A stretch of DNA of 64,000 nt from Tunturiibacter gelidiferens. Its GTDB lineage: Bacteria > Acidobacteriota > Terriglobia > Terriglobales > Acidobacteriaceae. Each line of letters begins with the position of its first letter. Position 1 is the stretch's first letter. A program made the translations under genes and the position numbers. Below are positions 55,765-63,899 of the stretch, in pieces. Location of the stretch: assembly GCF_014201335.1 (NCBI RefSeq), contig NZ_JACHEB010000010.1, positions 124,001 to 188,000 on the forward strand. The letters run 5' to 3'. The notes under the pieces were generated by a model. It was not told the DNA's origin and did no database searches. It saw only the letters and a program-made list of their open reading frames with translations.

Positions 55765-55926
55765 GCGCGACTCTTCCTATGGATTGGTACCGCTTAACGC
55801 CGTAATGTGCACTGATTTCCAGTGGGCTTCCACTTGTATGAAAAGTCACCTTTCAGGACAAGTGGCCGACCGTTCAACTATTGCTAACAGGCCAATGAAC
55901 GCAATATAAAAGGCGCCCACTTTGCT

Positions 55927-55957
55927 GTAGGTTGTGGTTATTCGTATCACCACCTAC
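55927..55957 (+). repeat. Hairpin in the IS110 left non-coding end
   Basis: GTAGGT (55927-55932) pairs with ACCTAC (55952-55957); after a single mismatch five further pairs extend the stem, leaving a 7-nt loop. It ends a few bases before the transposase ribosome site (AAGGAGCG). It could limit translation or be part of the element's non-coding guide RNA. Confidence 0.6.
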
Positions 55958-55973
55958 CGAAAGGAGCGCCGTT

Positions 55974-57040
55974 ATGAGCCAAGAGAAATATATCGGCATG
56001 GACGTCCACCAGGCGACGATCTCAGTTGCAGTCTTGGATTCTCGGGGCAAGTTGATCATGGAAAGTATTCTGGAGACGAAAGCAGCCACGATCCTTGAGT
56101 TTCTCCAGGGGCTGAACGGAAGTTTATCGGTGACCTTCGAAGAAGGGACCTCGGCGGCCTGGTTACATGACCTGCTGAAACCTCACGTCACCCGTCTCGT
56201 GGTCTGCGATCCACGCAAGAACGCCCTATTGAAAGACGGCAGCAAGAGTGACCGGATCGATGCGCGAAAGCTGGCGGAGCTGCTGCGTGGCAACCAGCTC
56301 ACGTCGGTCTACCACGGCGAGCACGGGATGCGCACCTTGAAGGAATTAGGTCGCAGCTACGTGACCATTACGCAGGATCTACACGGGTCATGAGTCGAAT
56401 CAAAGCACTCTACCGAAGCTGGGCCATTGCCTGCAGCGGTACCAGCGTCTATGCACCGCGGCATCGCGCAGAATGGTTAGGCAAGATCCCGCAACCCGGA
56501 GTTCGTCTCCGGGCCGAACGGCTCTATCAGCAACTGGATCTACTGCAGCCGGTGCGTCAGCAAGCGCGACGCGACTTGCTGAGCGAGAGCCGCAAGCATT
56601 ATGCCGTGAAATTGCTTCGCCAGATTCCTTCGATCGGCCCGATTCGTGCAGCCTTGCTGGTTGCGCAGCTGCAGACGCCACACCGTTTCCGTACCAAGCG
56701 TCAACTGTGGGCATACAGTGGTTTCGCGCTTGAGACCCACGACAGCGGCGAGTACCGCTATGTCAGAGGGAAACTGCAACGAAACCGGGAGCGCGTGACC
56801 GTGCGCGGTCTGAGTAACAACCACAATCCCGAGGTGAAGAATCTCTTCAAAGGGGCTGCGATCTCCGCCAGCACTCACCCTGGCCCTCTGTACGATTTCT
56901 ATAGTGCTCTTCTTGAGAAAAGAATGCGACCGACAATGGCGCGTCTCACCCTGTCACGAAAGATTGCCAGCATCACTCTAACGATTTGGAAGAAAGGAGC
57001 GGATGTCGACGCCACACAATTGCATCGGCAAGAAACTTGA
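55974..57040 (+). mobile_element. IS110-family transposase, one-base frameshift
   Basis: Frame one (ATG 55974, AAAGGAGCG upstream) carries the DEDD RuvC-like domain: YIGMDVHQATISVAV, VTFEEGTSAAWLHDLL, VCDPRKNALLKDGSKSDRID. It should continue D-L-T-R-V-M but ends QDLHGS because one A is missing near 56381. The second frame (from 56390) gives MSRIKALYRSWAIA, then the Transposase_20 domain IPSIGPIRAALLVAQL and RQLWAYSGFALETHD with the catalytic serine. Together they make a full-length ~355-residue IS110 transposase. The element ends are not defined; IS110 elements usually lack flanking repeats. Non-coding flanks extend about 55765-55973 and 57041-57260. Confidence 0.85.
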
Positions 57041-57263
57041 GCGTCTGTGATGAAGAGCCCTCTCCATCTCCGGCGATTCTCTCTGGTGGTGGTCGATCGG
57101 GTTCTCGAGACGCCCGGTTCGAGGTGAGTATCAGTCAATGAGATCGGCCCTGTGTGCTTCGGCACCGAGTCACTAATGCACGCTATGCCTCCTCGGATAA
57201 CCAGAAGTCTAGCTCCGATGTGGTGCTAATCATCGACCAGGCCGGCAAGGAAACGCGCTAGAG
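57041..57263. other. Non-coding stretch between IS110 and IS6
   Basis: Contains the right end of IS110. A short plus frame before 57261 reads SDNQKSSSDVVLIIDQAGKE and stops; it may be the end of a gene cut by insertions, but nothing identifies it. Confidence 0.3.
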
Positions 57264-58067
57264 GGCATTGTCAACTTAAGACGTTGAGGGACATTCTGAG
57301 CTGGGAACGCTGCGGGTCTTGCGCTCGCTTAGGCCACGGTCACTTCCCGCCAGACCGCGAATGACCGCGATCGCAGGAGCCGGTGATTGCTAGACCTCAA
57401 TAAGTGTCGGCCTACACGGAACAGATTCGGACGGCATCATGGAGGGACAGAAAACGTTGTGCGTGCCTGGCAGATTTGAATCGGCGCATTTGCCGTCCCC
57501 GCTGGCGCGTCGGCTGATGCGAGGCTTCGACGCGATTGTTGGCGTACCGCTCCACCCTGTGAGTCACGTTGCTGAAGATGCTTCGCATGGCAGCGGAGTC
57601 GCTTCTCAATTTGTCGGTAATGATCTGCAGTGGCTCCGAACCCTGGCCACGCAAGAGTTTTCGAAAGAATCGCTCTGCGGCGCGCTGATCACGATGCGGC
57701 TGGACCAGAATGTCGATCACGTCGCCGTCCTGATCCACGGCGCGCCACAAATACCGCTGTTGTCCGTTGATTCGAATGAAAACTTCATCCAAATGCCAGT
57801 GGTCGCCCAGCCGTCCCTCTCGTCGCTTCAACCGCCGAGCATAGTCGAGACCGAACTTCTCACACCACTGCCGGATCGTTTCATAGGATACGATGATGCC
57901 GCGCTCGGCGAGAAGATCTTCGACATCCCGGAAACTCAGGCAGAAGCGATGATAAGCCCACACCGCATAGCTGATGATCTGGGAAGGGAACCGATAGCCG
58001 GAGTAACGAAAGCAATCACTCTTCATGGCACCAGTGTTTCAGGTTTCGTGCGCAAGTTGACAATGCC
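57264..58067 (-). mobile_element. IS6-family insertion sequence
   Basis: An 804-bp element bounded by a 14-bp terminal inverted repeat: GGCATTGTCAACTT at 57264-57277 and its complement at 58054-58067. It encodes one leftward transposase. The 8-bp flanks (CGCTAGAG and GTTCTGTG) differ, so no target duplication is preserved. The right end lies within a small island gene. Confidence 0.88.
57329..58026 (-). pseudogene. IS6-family transposase, frameshifted near the C-terminus
   Basis: MKSDCFRYSGYRFPSQIISY opens a typical IS6 transposase: RDVEDLLAERGIIVSYETIR, DDE residues in WHLDEVFIRINGQQRYLWRA, QIITDKLRSD and NNRVEASHQPTRQRGRQMRR. The normal ending V-Q-N-L-F-R-V-G-R-H-L-L-R is in the next frame because a base is missing near 57428; that frame gives LFRVGRHLLRSSNHRLL to TAA at 57331. 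The three acidic residues lie before the break, so partial activity cannot be excluded. Confidence 0.85.
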
Positions 58068-58251
58068 GTTCTGTGGCCGAATCCACGTCCACCGCAGCTT
58101 CCCCACTAAGACCGCTCTCGCTGTAAGCTTCTTTGTCCTCGTGGAGGATGATTTCATCCGGCATAGGCGTAACGCCCGTGACAATCGGATCGCTTACAGT
58201 CACAGTGTTCGGTGGCATTGGATCTTGGCTGTCATCTAGGGGGACTGTCAT
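58039..58251 (-). pseudogene. Small gene cut by the IS6 element
   Basis: Native sequence MTVPLDDSQDPMPPNTVTVS, then DPIVTGVTPMPDEIILHEDK and SGLSGEAAVDVDSATE, runs directly into the IS6 right end (RHCQLAHET). The gene starts just after the CxxC-N-E-V gene, as the RMF-like gene at 25945 does, and VSDP(I/V)VT is shared with it. It is probably that gene's homologue with the Y-x-x-G-F...W-x-x-G-W end removed by the insertion. Confidence 0.5.
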
Positions 58252-58253
58252 CG

Positions 58254-58370
58254 TTAGACCTCGTTGCAGGATTCACAGTCCTCACCGTGCTTGACGAGGG
58301 CCATGTAACAGGCTTTGATGTCATTCAGGCGGTCTAGGGGTTCCTCAGTGCCTAAGCGAGCCGTCGCCAG
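58254..58370 (-). pseudogene. HG-x-x-C-x-x-C-N-E-V family (copy 2, N-terminally truncated)
   Basis: The reverse strand reads GTEEPLDRLNDIKACYMALV followed by KHGEDCESCNEV and TAA, nearly identical to the end of the gene at 25728 (GTEEPSDRI...CYMALVEHGVGCDDCNEV). Only a CTG codon is available as a start, so the first ~35 residues are missing. Overlaps the end of the upstream YRL-family gene. Confidence 0.6.
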
Positions 58371-58636
58371 CCCTCAATGAACCCTAAGCTTTTAATCTGT
58401 TCGGAGTCCAGGTCGATGGCCTCACAGCAGACGTCCAGACTTTCCTCGACCCAAGCTTTTGATGCAGTACTGCTCAGTTCGTGGATATCTTGCTCTCCAA
58501 TTCCCGCGAGACGAGCAGCCACATTCAGGACATGAGGATTTAGATGGATAGCGACTAATACAGGACTGCCTTTAGCCGACGCGGTGATTTTGAGATAGCC
58601 ATCTTTGGTTTTTATGAACGCGAGCCTATAAATCAC
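58352..58636 (-). CDS. Small protein, YRL family (copy 2)
   Basis: 94 residues from GTG 58636: IYRLAFIKTKDGYLKITASA, then HLNPHVLNVAARLAGIGEQD and SLDVCCEAIDLDSEQIKSLG. The start is chosen because the paralogue at 49801 begins at the same position (MLYRLSFSKT). A TTG at 58693 is an alternative. The conserved I/L-x-L-x-x-x-Q-x-x-x-L-x-x-G end is present in both. Function unknown. Confidence 0.55.
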   Translation of the reverse strand: MIYRLAFIKTKDGYLKITASAKGSPVLVAIHLNPHVLNVAARLAGIGEQDIHELSSTASKAWVEESLDVCCEAIDLDSEQIKSLGFIEGWRRLA

Positions 58637-58833
58637 CTCGAACTGCTCAGGGAAGCGCGCACCGAACGCTGGGACAGCGGAGATGAAGCGCAAACATGAT
58701 CGTTCTCAATCTCTTCTGTTTCTACTTCCAACTTATTCGCGGCTATCGTTTGAAAGCAGCGCACACAAATCGAATTCCAAGTGCCATCGACATTGAGTTT
58801 TCGGGGAAAGCGTGGGAGAGACAACTGCGCCAT
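58633..58833 (-). CDS. Small cysteine protein, SICVRCF type
   Basis: 66 residues from MAQLSLPRFPRKLNVDGTWN, with SICVRCFQTIAANKLEVETE and NDHVC. The C-x-x-C ... H-x-C pattern suggests a zinc knuckle, and I recall very similar tiny proteins in acidobacterial genomes. GGAGG lies upstream. It overlaps the YRL gene start by 4 bp and is probably cotranscribed with it. Confidence 0.6.
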   Translation of the reverse strand: MAQLSLPRFPRKLNVDGTWNSICVRCFQTIAANKLEVETEEIENDHVCASSPLSQRSVRASLSSSR

Positions 58834-58959
58834 TATTCGGACCTCCGACCGAGAAGCATAAATGAAATCCAAAAATAATTTGTCGGCTGGCAGACATTTC
58901 GGGAAGCCTTTTCATCTCAGAAAAACTGAGGTTCATCTTTTCATTGCCCCGATTTTTAC

Positions 58960-59181
58960 TCAGACCTCATTGCACTTTTCACACCTGTCGCCATGACTCA
59001 CCATTGCGTTATACGTCCACAGAAGATCAGCACGGCTCGTGCTCGTCCTGGCAGGACCCCATGTGTTAACGCACTCGCCAGCTGCCTTTAGGAAACGTAG
59101 CGAGAGTTCCAATCTTTCAACGCACGCTGGCATCCTCTCAATATTCGGAGGAGATAGCAGGGCATCATTCTGTACTGGCAT
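58960..59181 (-). CDS. HG-x-x-C-x-x-C-N-E-V family (copy 3)
   Basis: 73 residues from MPVQNDALLSPPNIERMPAC (AAGAGG upstream). A helical body (VERLELSLRFLKAAGECVNT) leads to DLLWTYNAMVSHGDRCEKCN-E-V, the same tail as the copies at 25728 and 58254. Divergent in the body, conserved at the end, so the tail is likely the functional part. Confidence 0.6.
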   Translation of the reverse strand: MPVQNDALLSPPNIERMPACVERLELSLRFLKAAGECVNTWGPARTSTSRADLLWTYNAMVSHGDRCEKCNEV

Positions 59182-59294
59182 TTTTTTTACCTCTTTGATA
59201 ATTTGCACACGATTCTGATGACTGGGAGAGCCAAGCAGGCACTCTTTATAGTGATTTGAGGCTCAAGCGTGTTTCACCTCAGTTTTCCGCTGAA

Positions 59295-59471
59295 CTAAGA
59301 TGAACTCACTTGGTAGACGCAGTGCGAGTATTTCCCCAAATGTCCAAAGTGAGGACACCGGGAATAGTCCATGGTCAGCCGCACGATGTCTGCTGGTCGA
59401 ATCAGCTTCTTGCAGGATGGGCATTTGTCGGAAAGGCTTTCCTCGGTTGGGAATTTCCAAGTCCGTCTCAT
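59295..59471 (-). CDS. Small zinc-ribbon-like protein
   Basis: 58 residues from MRRTWKFPTEESLSDKCPSC, then KKLIRPADIVRLTMDYSRCP and HFGHLG. C-x-x-C plus C-x-H-F-x-H could bind zinc. No clear ribosome site; the overlapping reverse frame 59263-59568 is an alternative reading. Confidence 0.4.
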   Translation of the reverse strand: MRRTWKFPTEESLSDKCPSCKKLIRPADIVRLTMDYSRCPHFGHLGKYSHCVYQVSSS

Positions 59472-59558
59472 GGAAAGAGTATAAACGAACAAAAAGCGAA
59501 ACTGTGTGGATTTCGTCAATGAAATCAAAGCAGCCGTACACGCTTGCAAATGCTAGAC

Positions 59559-60127
59559 TTACGGGCATGAACGACGCTGCGATTGCAACAAGTTGAAAAG
59601 ATTCTTCAGCTTAACCCATGGAGCCAGTATACGAAGGTGATAGACCAGCCGCAGTGTCTGAACGCGCCACTCTTCCGGATGTGCGACGGGGTTGAATTGG
59701 TCCGCGACAAGATTTTGATTGTCGAACGGATTCACGAGAATGATTTCATCGGCATACAGGCTGAAAGGGAAGACGTTCTGCAACATCATCTCGGGATCGT
59801 TCTCACCTAAATAAAGCGCGCATAGAGAACTATCAGGCTTCGGAAGAAGGCTCAAATAGTCCGTGTCGGTCCGCCAAAGCCCTGCAATAAACGAATAGAA
59901 TCCACGAATTCGAGAATCTGACATCTTCGCCTTGACCGCGTCCCAAGGCTGGTTGAGGCTAAAAATATCTGAGGTCGCCGCTATAAGGGCTAGATTTCTC
60001 TTTTTGAGACTTGGTGAGGCTCGAATCCAGTCCCTACGGCGTTCGCGTCCTTCATCCAAGGACATGCAGCAATGCTTGTACTTTTTCGCTAACCGCAGCG
60101 GCATTGCTCATTTCGTCCAAGTGCCAT
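59559..60127 (-). pseudogene. SEC-C motif protein, frameshifted at the N-terminus
   Basis: The start MALGRNEQCRCG (ATG 60127) and the following KKYKHCCMSLDEG together form a SEC-C zinc motif (C-x-C ... H-C), but an indel near 60090 puts a TAG between them. The 170-residue body (IAATSDIFSLNQPWDAVKAK, ADEIILVNPFDNQNLVADQF, RLVYHLRILAPWVKLKN) is intact in one frame and would be the family's DUF-type partner domain. Probably inactivated recently or a sequence error. Confidence 0.6.
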
Positions 60128-60559
60128 CGCGACCATGTTACTGGACTGCTGATGAAGAGCATTTTGCGATCATCGTATGGGTGTCGCAAGTAACCGCCCG
60201 TTAGGCTTTGCGCTATAACTTTCCGTCCAATTCGATTACATGATCGACGCTCTCAATCAGAAAGACTACCGCGCCACTCTCCCGAACAGCATCCCGGTCG
60301 TTGTCTAAATGCGCATTGTGCACAACAGTGATCAATGACTCGATCGAGGAGTCCCAAGTACGTATTCAGCGCATTCCCGTCGGTGTTCTCCTCTGAGTCG
60401 GGCACGCGTTCGGGGTTTTACCGTCGTCCTGCTGCTCACAAAGTGGCCCGCAAATCGCTATCTGAATCCTTATTTCGCGTGTGGGGAATGGCGTGGGGAA
60501 TAATGTGGAAAAGGTTTGTATCCCTTTTGTTTGCAACGTCTGTGAATCCCTGGGGGGAA
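60128..60559. other. Island end next to the integrase
   Basis: A reverse frame about 60219-60365 (ITVVHNAHLDNDRDAVRESG, then VVFLIESVDHVIELDGKL) is protein-like but has no start, so it looks like a gene fragment. Repeats near 60481 are listed separately. Nothing else seen. Confidence 0.3.
60481..60513. repeat. Short direct repeats downstream of the integrase
   Basis: GTGGGGAAT at 60481-60489 and 60493-60501, then GTGGAAAAG at 60505-60513, all at a 12-bp period. Possible integrase arm-type or excisionase sites. Confidence 0.35.
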
Positions 60560-61744
60560 TCACTTCATTAAGCCCTGGCCGAAGGTTCCGATAACTAGCC
60601 CATCGAGTCTTTCTTGGCGAGCCGCTACCCACGGCGCGTAACTCTTCTCTGTAGTTTTGATAGAAGTATGGCCCAGCAGCTTGCTGACCTCTTCTAGAGG
60701 AATCCCCTTCTGCAATAGACTGACCGCGAACGTATCCCGCAACTGATGCGAGTGGCCGCCTGCGATTCCCGCCGCCCTAAATACCCGTCGGAAGGCTCGC
60801 TCCCACACATCTACCGCAGCCTTCGGTTTGCCATCTTTCCGGTTCCAGAAGACATAGTTCTTGTGCTCACAAAGCCCCGCGACATCCAGGACCTCCTTAG
60901 CAACCTCTGGAGGCAGCGGTACGGAGACATGAACGCCCGTCTTTTGCCTGCTGGTCACCACTCGGTAAATTCCTTTTCTCTTGTCCTTTACAATCTCGGT
61001 CCGCTGCAAGGTCACAGCGTCTTGAATGGCAAGACCGCTATGCCTCATGAGCCGGATAAGCCCACGTAGTCGTTTTGCTCGATCGGGAGAACGGAACTCG
61101 GTCGAAATGGCGTCCAAGAGCTTTGCGTATTGCTCTTCAGTCAAGGGCAAGGTCGGCGGCTCTAAGACCTTTATTGGAGAGAGTTGAGGTGTATGGTCCA
61201 TCATCCGCGAGTTGAAGCAGTAACGGAGAAAGCCTCGCAATCGCTCCTGAACTTTGGAGCGCGTCAAGGAAGACGCATACAGACTTGCCCATCCGGCACG
61301 GAATTCGGTTAAATCAGTCAGACCAATTTCCTGCGGGAAGAACTTGCCCCGCCTCGACACGAAGTCGACCAGACGCCCTAGCTCCCGCTTGTGCTTTTTA
61401 TGCGCGGTCGGATCCAGACCCTGCGTCAGCTTGTCGGAAAGGAAAAGCTCAACGGCTCTTTCGATGGACGGACGGACTTCTGGCTTAGCAGCAGCCTGAA
61501 CGGGGATCGACGCGGCACTCCCTGCAAACTGCGCCTCAAGCTGTCGCCGCTTTTCCTCCGCTACTATCCACGATGCGGTCTTCGCCGACCTGCGAAACTG
61601 CTTTCCTCCGTACGACCAGCGGTGGTGCTTAGGACATCGGCAGTTACGGTAGAACTCGTCTCCTTTGCGGGGACAGCCTTCTCTGTGCCTGACAAAAATC
61701 GCGATAGAGGGGATCGTGTAAAACGGGACAGTCTGAGTGATCAT
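60560..61744 (-). CDS. Tyrosine-recombinase integrase
   Basis: 394 residues. The N-terminal part has HREGCPRKGDEFYRNCRCPK followed by HHRW, a cysteine/histidine cluster, a SAM-like core-binding domain at 90-190 and a catalytic domain: R in LMRHSGLAIQDAV, K in TSRQKTGVHV, H-x-x-R in HSHQLRDTFAVSLL, LGHTSIKTTEKSY with the nucleophilic tyrosine. It lies immediately beside the 3' end of tRNA-Lys and is transcribed away from it, the usual arrangement for an integrated island. The catalytic residues are complete. Confidence 0.92.
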   Translation of the reverse strand: MITQTVPFYTIPSIAIFVRHREGCPRKGDEFYRNCRCPKHHRWSYGGKQFRRSAKTASWIVAEEKRRQLEAQFAGSAASIPVQAAAKPEVRPSIERAVELFLSDKLTQGLDPTAHKKHKRELGRLVDFVSRRGKFFPQEIGLTDLTEFRAGWASLYASSLTRSKVQERLRGFLRYCFNSRMMDHTPQLSPIKVLEPPTLPLTEEQYAKLLDAISTEFRSPDRAKRLRGLIRLMRHSGLAIQDAVTLQRTEIVKDKRKGIYRVVTSRQKTGVHVSVPLPPEVAKEVLDVAGLCEHKNYVFWNRKDGKPKAAVDVWERAFRRVFRAAGIAGGHSHQLRDTFAVSLLQKGIPLEEVSKLLGHTSIKTTEKSYAPWVAARQERLDGLVIGTFGQGLMK

Positions 61745-61821
61745 CGCAAAAAGGCTAGCACAGTCTTAGCACAGTCTCCTAGCTTCGCGCACTAAACCAT
61801 TCATTATAGGAGGATTAGAAG

Positions 61822-61897
61822 TGGTGGACGCGGTAGGGATCGAACCTACGACCAGTCGATTAAGAGTCGAATGCTCTACCAACTGAGCTACGCGTCC
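61822..61897 (-). tRNA. tRNA-Lys (CTT)
   Basis: A standard cloverleaf: acceptor GGACGCG/CGCGTCC, D-arm GCTCAGTTGGTAGAGC, anticodon loop CTCTTAA with CTT at 61862-61864, T-arm GTAGGTTCGATCCCTAC, encoded CCA. The 3' end faces the integrase and is the probable attachment site. Confidence 0.97.
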
Positions 61898-62084
61898 ATT
61901 TGGTTTTTGCTCCTGGAGAAGGAGATCGGTGAGAGTCTTTGCATGGGGTGTTGCAGGCAGCACTCAATCACGCGACTTATTAAAGATAACACAGCTTGCA
62001 GCGTAAAACAGGCCTGCAAGCTGTGACTTGGATGAAAGTGTTTGCACTGTGCGGTCGCGCTTGAGCGGTTGCGATCTGGTCAGT

Positions 62085-62939
62085 TTAGCCTACGAAATCT
62101 ACGTTGGCGCGGTGAGGGATGATGCCGCGGTCGTAGCCCATCGCAAGCAGCTTGCGAATGGCGTCTTTGCCGTCTTCGCCGTAGTTGAGGGTGCGCTCGT
62201 TGACGTACATGCCGACGAAACGGTTCGCGAGGGTGGGGTCCAAGTCGCGCGCGAACTGCATGGCGTAGGCCAGTGCCTCTTCGCGGTTGTCGAGCGCGTG
62301 CTGGATGCTGTCGCGCAGGGCGTTGGTGGTGGTGAGGAGGGTTTCGGCACCGAGGGAGCGGCGGATGGCGTTGCCGCCGAGAGGGAGGGGAAGACCGGTC
62401 TGTTCGCGCCACCACTGGCCGAGGTCGAGCAGCTTGATGAGGCCATCGTTGGCGTAGGTGAGTTGGCCTTCGTGGATGATGAGGCCGGCGTCGAATTCCC
62501 CTGCAACGACAGACGGGATGATCTTGTCGAAGGGGACGGTGACGGTCTCGATCTCGGGAGCGAAGAGCTTGAGGGTGAGATAGGCGGTGGTGAGGGTGCC
62601 GGGGACTGCGATGCGCGTCTTCTTGACTTCGTCGAGCGAGAGCTTGCGGGGGGCGACGATCATGGGGCCGTAGCCTTCGCCGACGCTGCCGCCGCAGGAC
62701 ATGAGGGTGTAGTTGTCCTGCAGGTAGGGGTAGGCGTGGAAGGAGATGGCGGTGACGTCGTAGAAGGCCTCGTTGATGGCGCGATGATTGAGGGTCTCGA
62801 TGTCGGTGAGGGTGTGGGTGAACTTGTAGCCGGGGACTCGGACCTTGTTGGTGGCGAGGCCGTAGAACATGAAGGCGTCGTCGGAGTCGGGGCTGTGGGC
62901 GATGCTGATTTCCTGAATTGCGGTGCTTGCGGTGGTCAT
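62085..62939 (-). CDS. mqnD: 1,4-dihydroxy-6-naphthoate synthase (MqnD)
   Basis: 284 residues. Starts with IAHSPDSDDAFMFYGLATNK, the MqnD signature, followed by HTLTDIETLNHRA, ISFHAYPYL, SCGGSVGEGYGPMIVA and AGLIIHEGQLTY. It resembles periplasmic-binding-protein folds but is the cytoplasmic enzyme that turns cyclic dehypoxanthinyl futalosine into 1,4-dihydroxy-6-naphthoate in the futalosine menaquinone pathway. Core-chromosome gene beyond the tRNA. GC-richer than the island. Confidence 0.9.
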   Translation of the reverse strand: MTTASTAIQEISIAHSPDSDDAFMFYGLATNKVRVPGYKFTHTLTDIETLNHRAINEAFYDVTAISFHAYPYLQDNYTLMSCGGSVGEGYGPMIVAPRKLSLDEVKKTRIAVPGTLTTAYLTLKLFAPEIETVTVPFDKIIPSVVAGEFDAGLIIHEGQLTYANDGLIKLLDLGQWWREQTGLPLPLGGNAIRRSLGAETLLTTTNALRDSIQHALDNREEALAYAMQFARDLDPTLANRFVGMYVNERTLNYGEDGKDAIRKLLAMGYDRGIIPHRANVDFVG

Positions 62940-63029
62940 GATGCTTCCTTCGGTTTCGTGATGCTTGTGTGATGCGCAGTGGGGAGTGGCTGCGCTAAGT
63001 TTGATTGCGTGCGGCTGGATGGGTCGCGT

Positions 63030-63626
63030 TTAGGACTGGCGCCAGCGTTTGATTGAGCTGAAGATGCCGGCGGCCGCAGTGATCTTGACGACTTCACCGG
63101 GAAGGAACGGGGCGATGGCCATGGTCCAGGTGGCGGCTGCGCTGGTGTGGAGGAGATGGGCGAGCCAGCCTGCTCCGAGGATGAAGATGGGTGCGCTGGC
63201 GAGGGTTGCGGCTGCGAGGCCGGCACGGAAGGGGGTGGTGATGCGCTGCATGGCGCGGACTGCCCAGCCAGCGGTTGCAGCAGCCAGAGGATAGGAGAAG
63301 AGATAGCCTGCGTTGGGGCCAAGAAGGTGAGCGATGCCACCGATGCTGTGAGGCGTGAAGACGGGGAGGCCCATCGCGCCTTCGGCTAGATAGAGAACCA
63401 TCGCGGAGAAGCCGGCGACGGGACCGAGCAGCATGCCGATGAGGATGACGGCGAAGTTCTGCAGGGTGAGGGGTACGGGCGTGAAGGGAAGCGGGAGAGA
63501 GATGTGAGCGCAGATGGCCACGAAGGCGCTGGCCGCGACGGTGAGGAGGACTTTGCCGGAGAGAGATTCCTGAAGCGATCCGGTGCGGTGGGTGAGACCG
63601 AGTTGAGAGGAGGTGGCGGATTGCAT
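63030..63626 (-). CDS. bioY: BioY biotin transporter
   Basis: 198 residues, about six TM helices. BioY marks: ISLPLPFTPVPLTLQNFAVI near 45, LGPVAGFSAMVLYLAEGAMG-L-P-V-F (the conserved G-x-P-V-F), GPNAGYLFSYPLAAATAGWA, FLPGEVVKITAAAGI. It is the substrate-binding component for biotin uptake, alone or with ECF modules; no bioMN genes seen here. Ribosome site AAAGGAT upstream. It lies 90 bp upstream of mqnD on the same strand. Confidence 0.93.
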   Translation of the reverse strand: MQSATSSQLGLTHRTGSLQESLSGKVLLTVAASAFVAICAHISLPLPFTPVPLTLQNFAVILIGMLLGPVAGFSAMVLYLAEGAMGLPVFTPHSIGGIAHLLGPNAGYLFSYPLAAATAGWAVRAMQRITTPFRAGLAAATLASAPIFILGAGWLAHLLHTSAAATWTMAIAPFLPGEVVKITAAAGIFSSIKRWRQS

Positions 63627-63899
63627 GCGGGAGATCCTTTCGCGCTGTTGTTGCTTAGTGATTTTGTGCTGCGGTGGAGGTGTTGAGGTTGGGTGTCAGA
63701 TTGTACGTTCCACACAAGAAGGATAACAAGGCGGCTGGGTTCGTGCAGGCTATTCGGTCATCAGCGTGGATACGAAAGGTGTGGAGATCAAATTTTTACA
63801 GACCTTGTACCCGAAGGCGGTATGAAGTAGGTACGTGCGTGTGGGAATTGGGGATTTCCACTTGACGGTAGGAAGAGTGAAGTCTGTACTGAAATTGGG
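63627..63899. other. Intergenic region, nothing recognised
   Basis: Upstream of bioY; should contain its promoter. No hairpin or conserved riboswitch seen. Confidence 0.3.

Noticed and set aside
57439..58239. 266-codon plus-strand ORF
   Set aside because: Antisense to the IS6 transposase and the adjoining small gene; no motif.
62028..62972. Long plus-strand ORF of 314 codons
   Set aside because: Antisense shadow of mqnD, with a skewed Gly/Val/Glu composition typical of GC-rich complementary frames.
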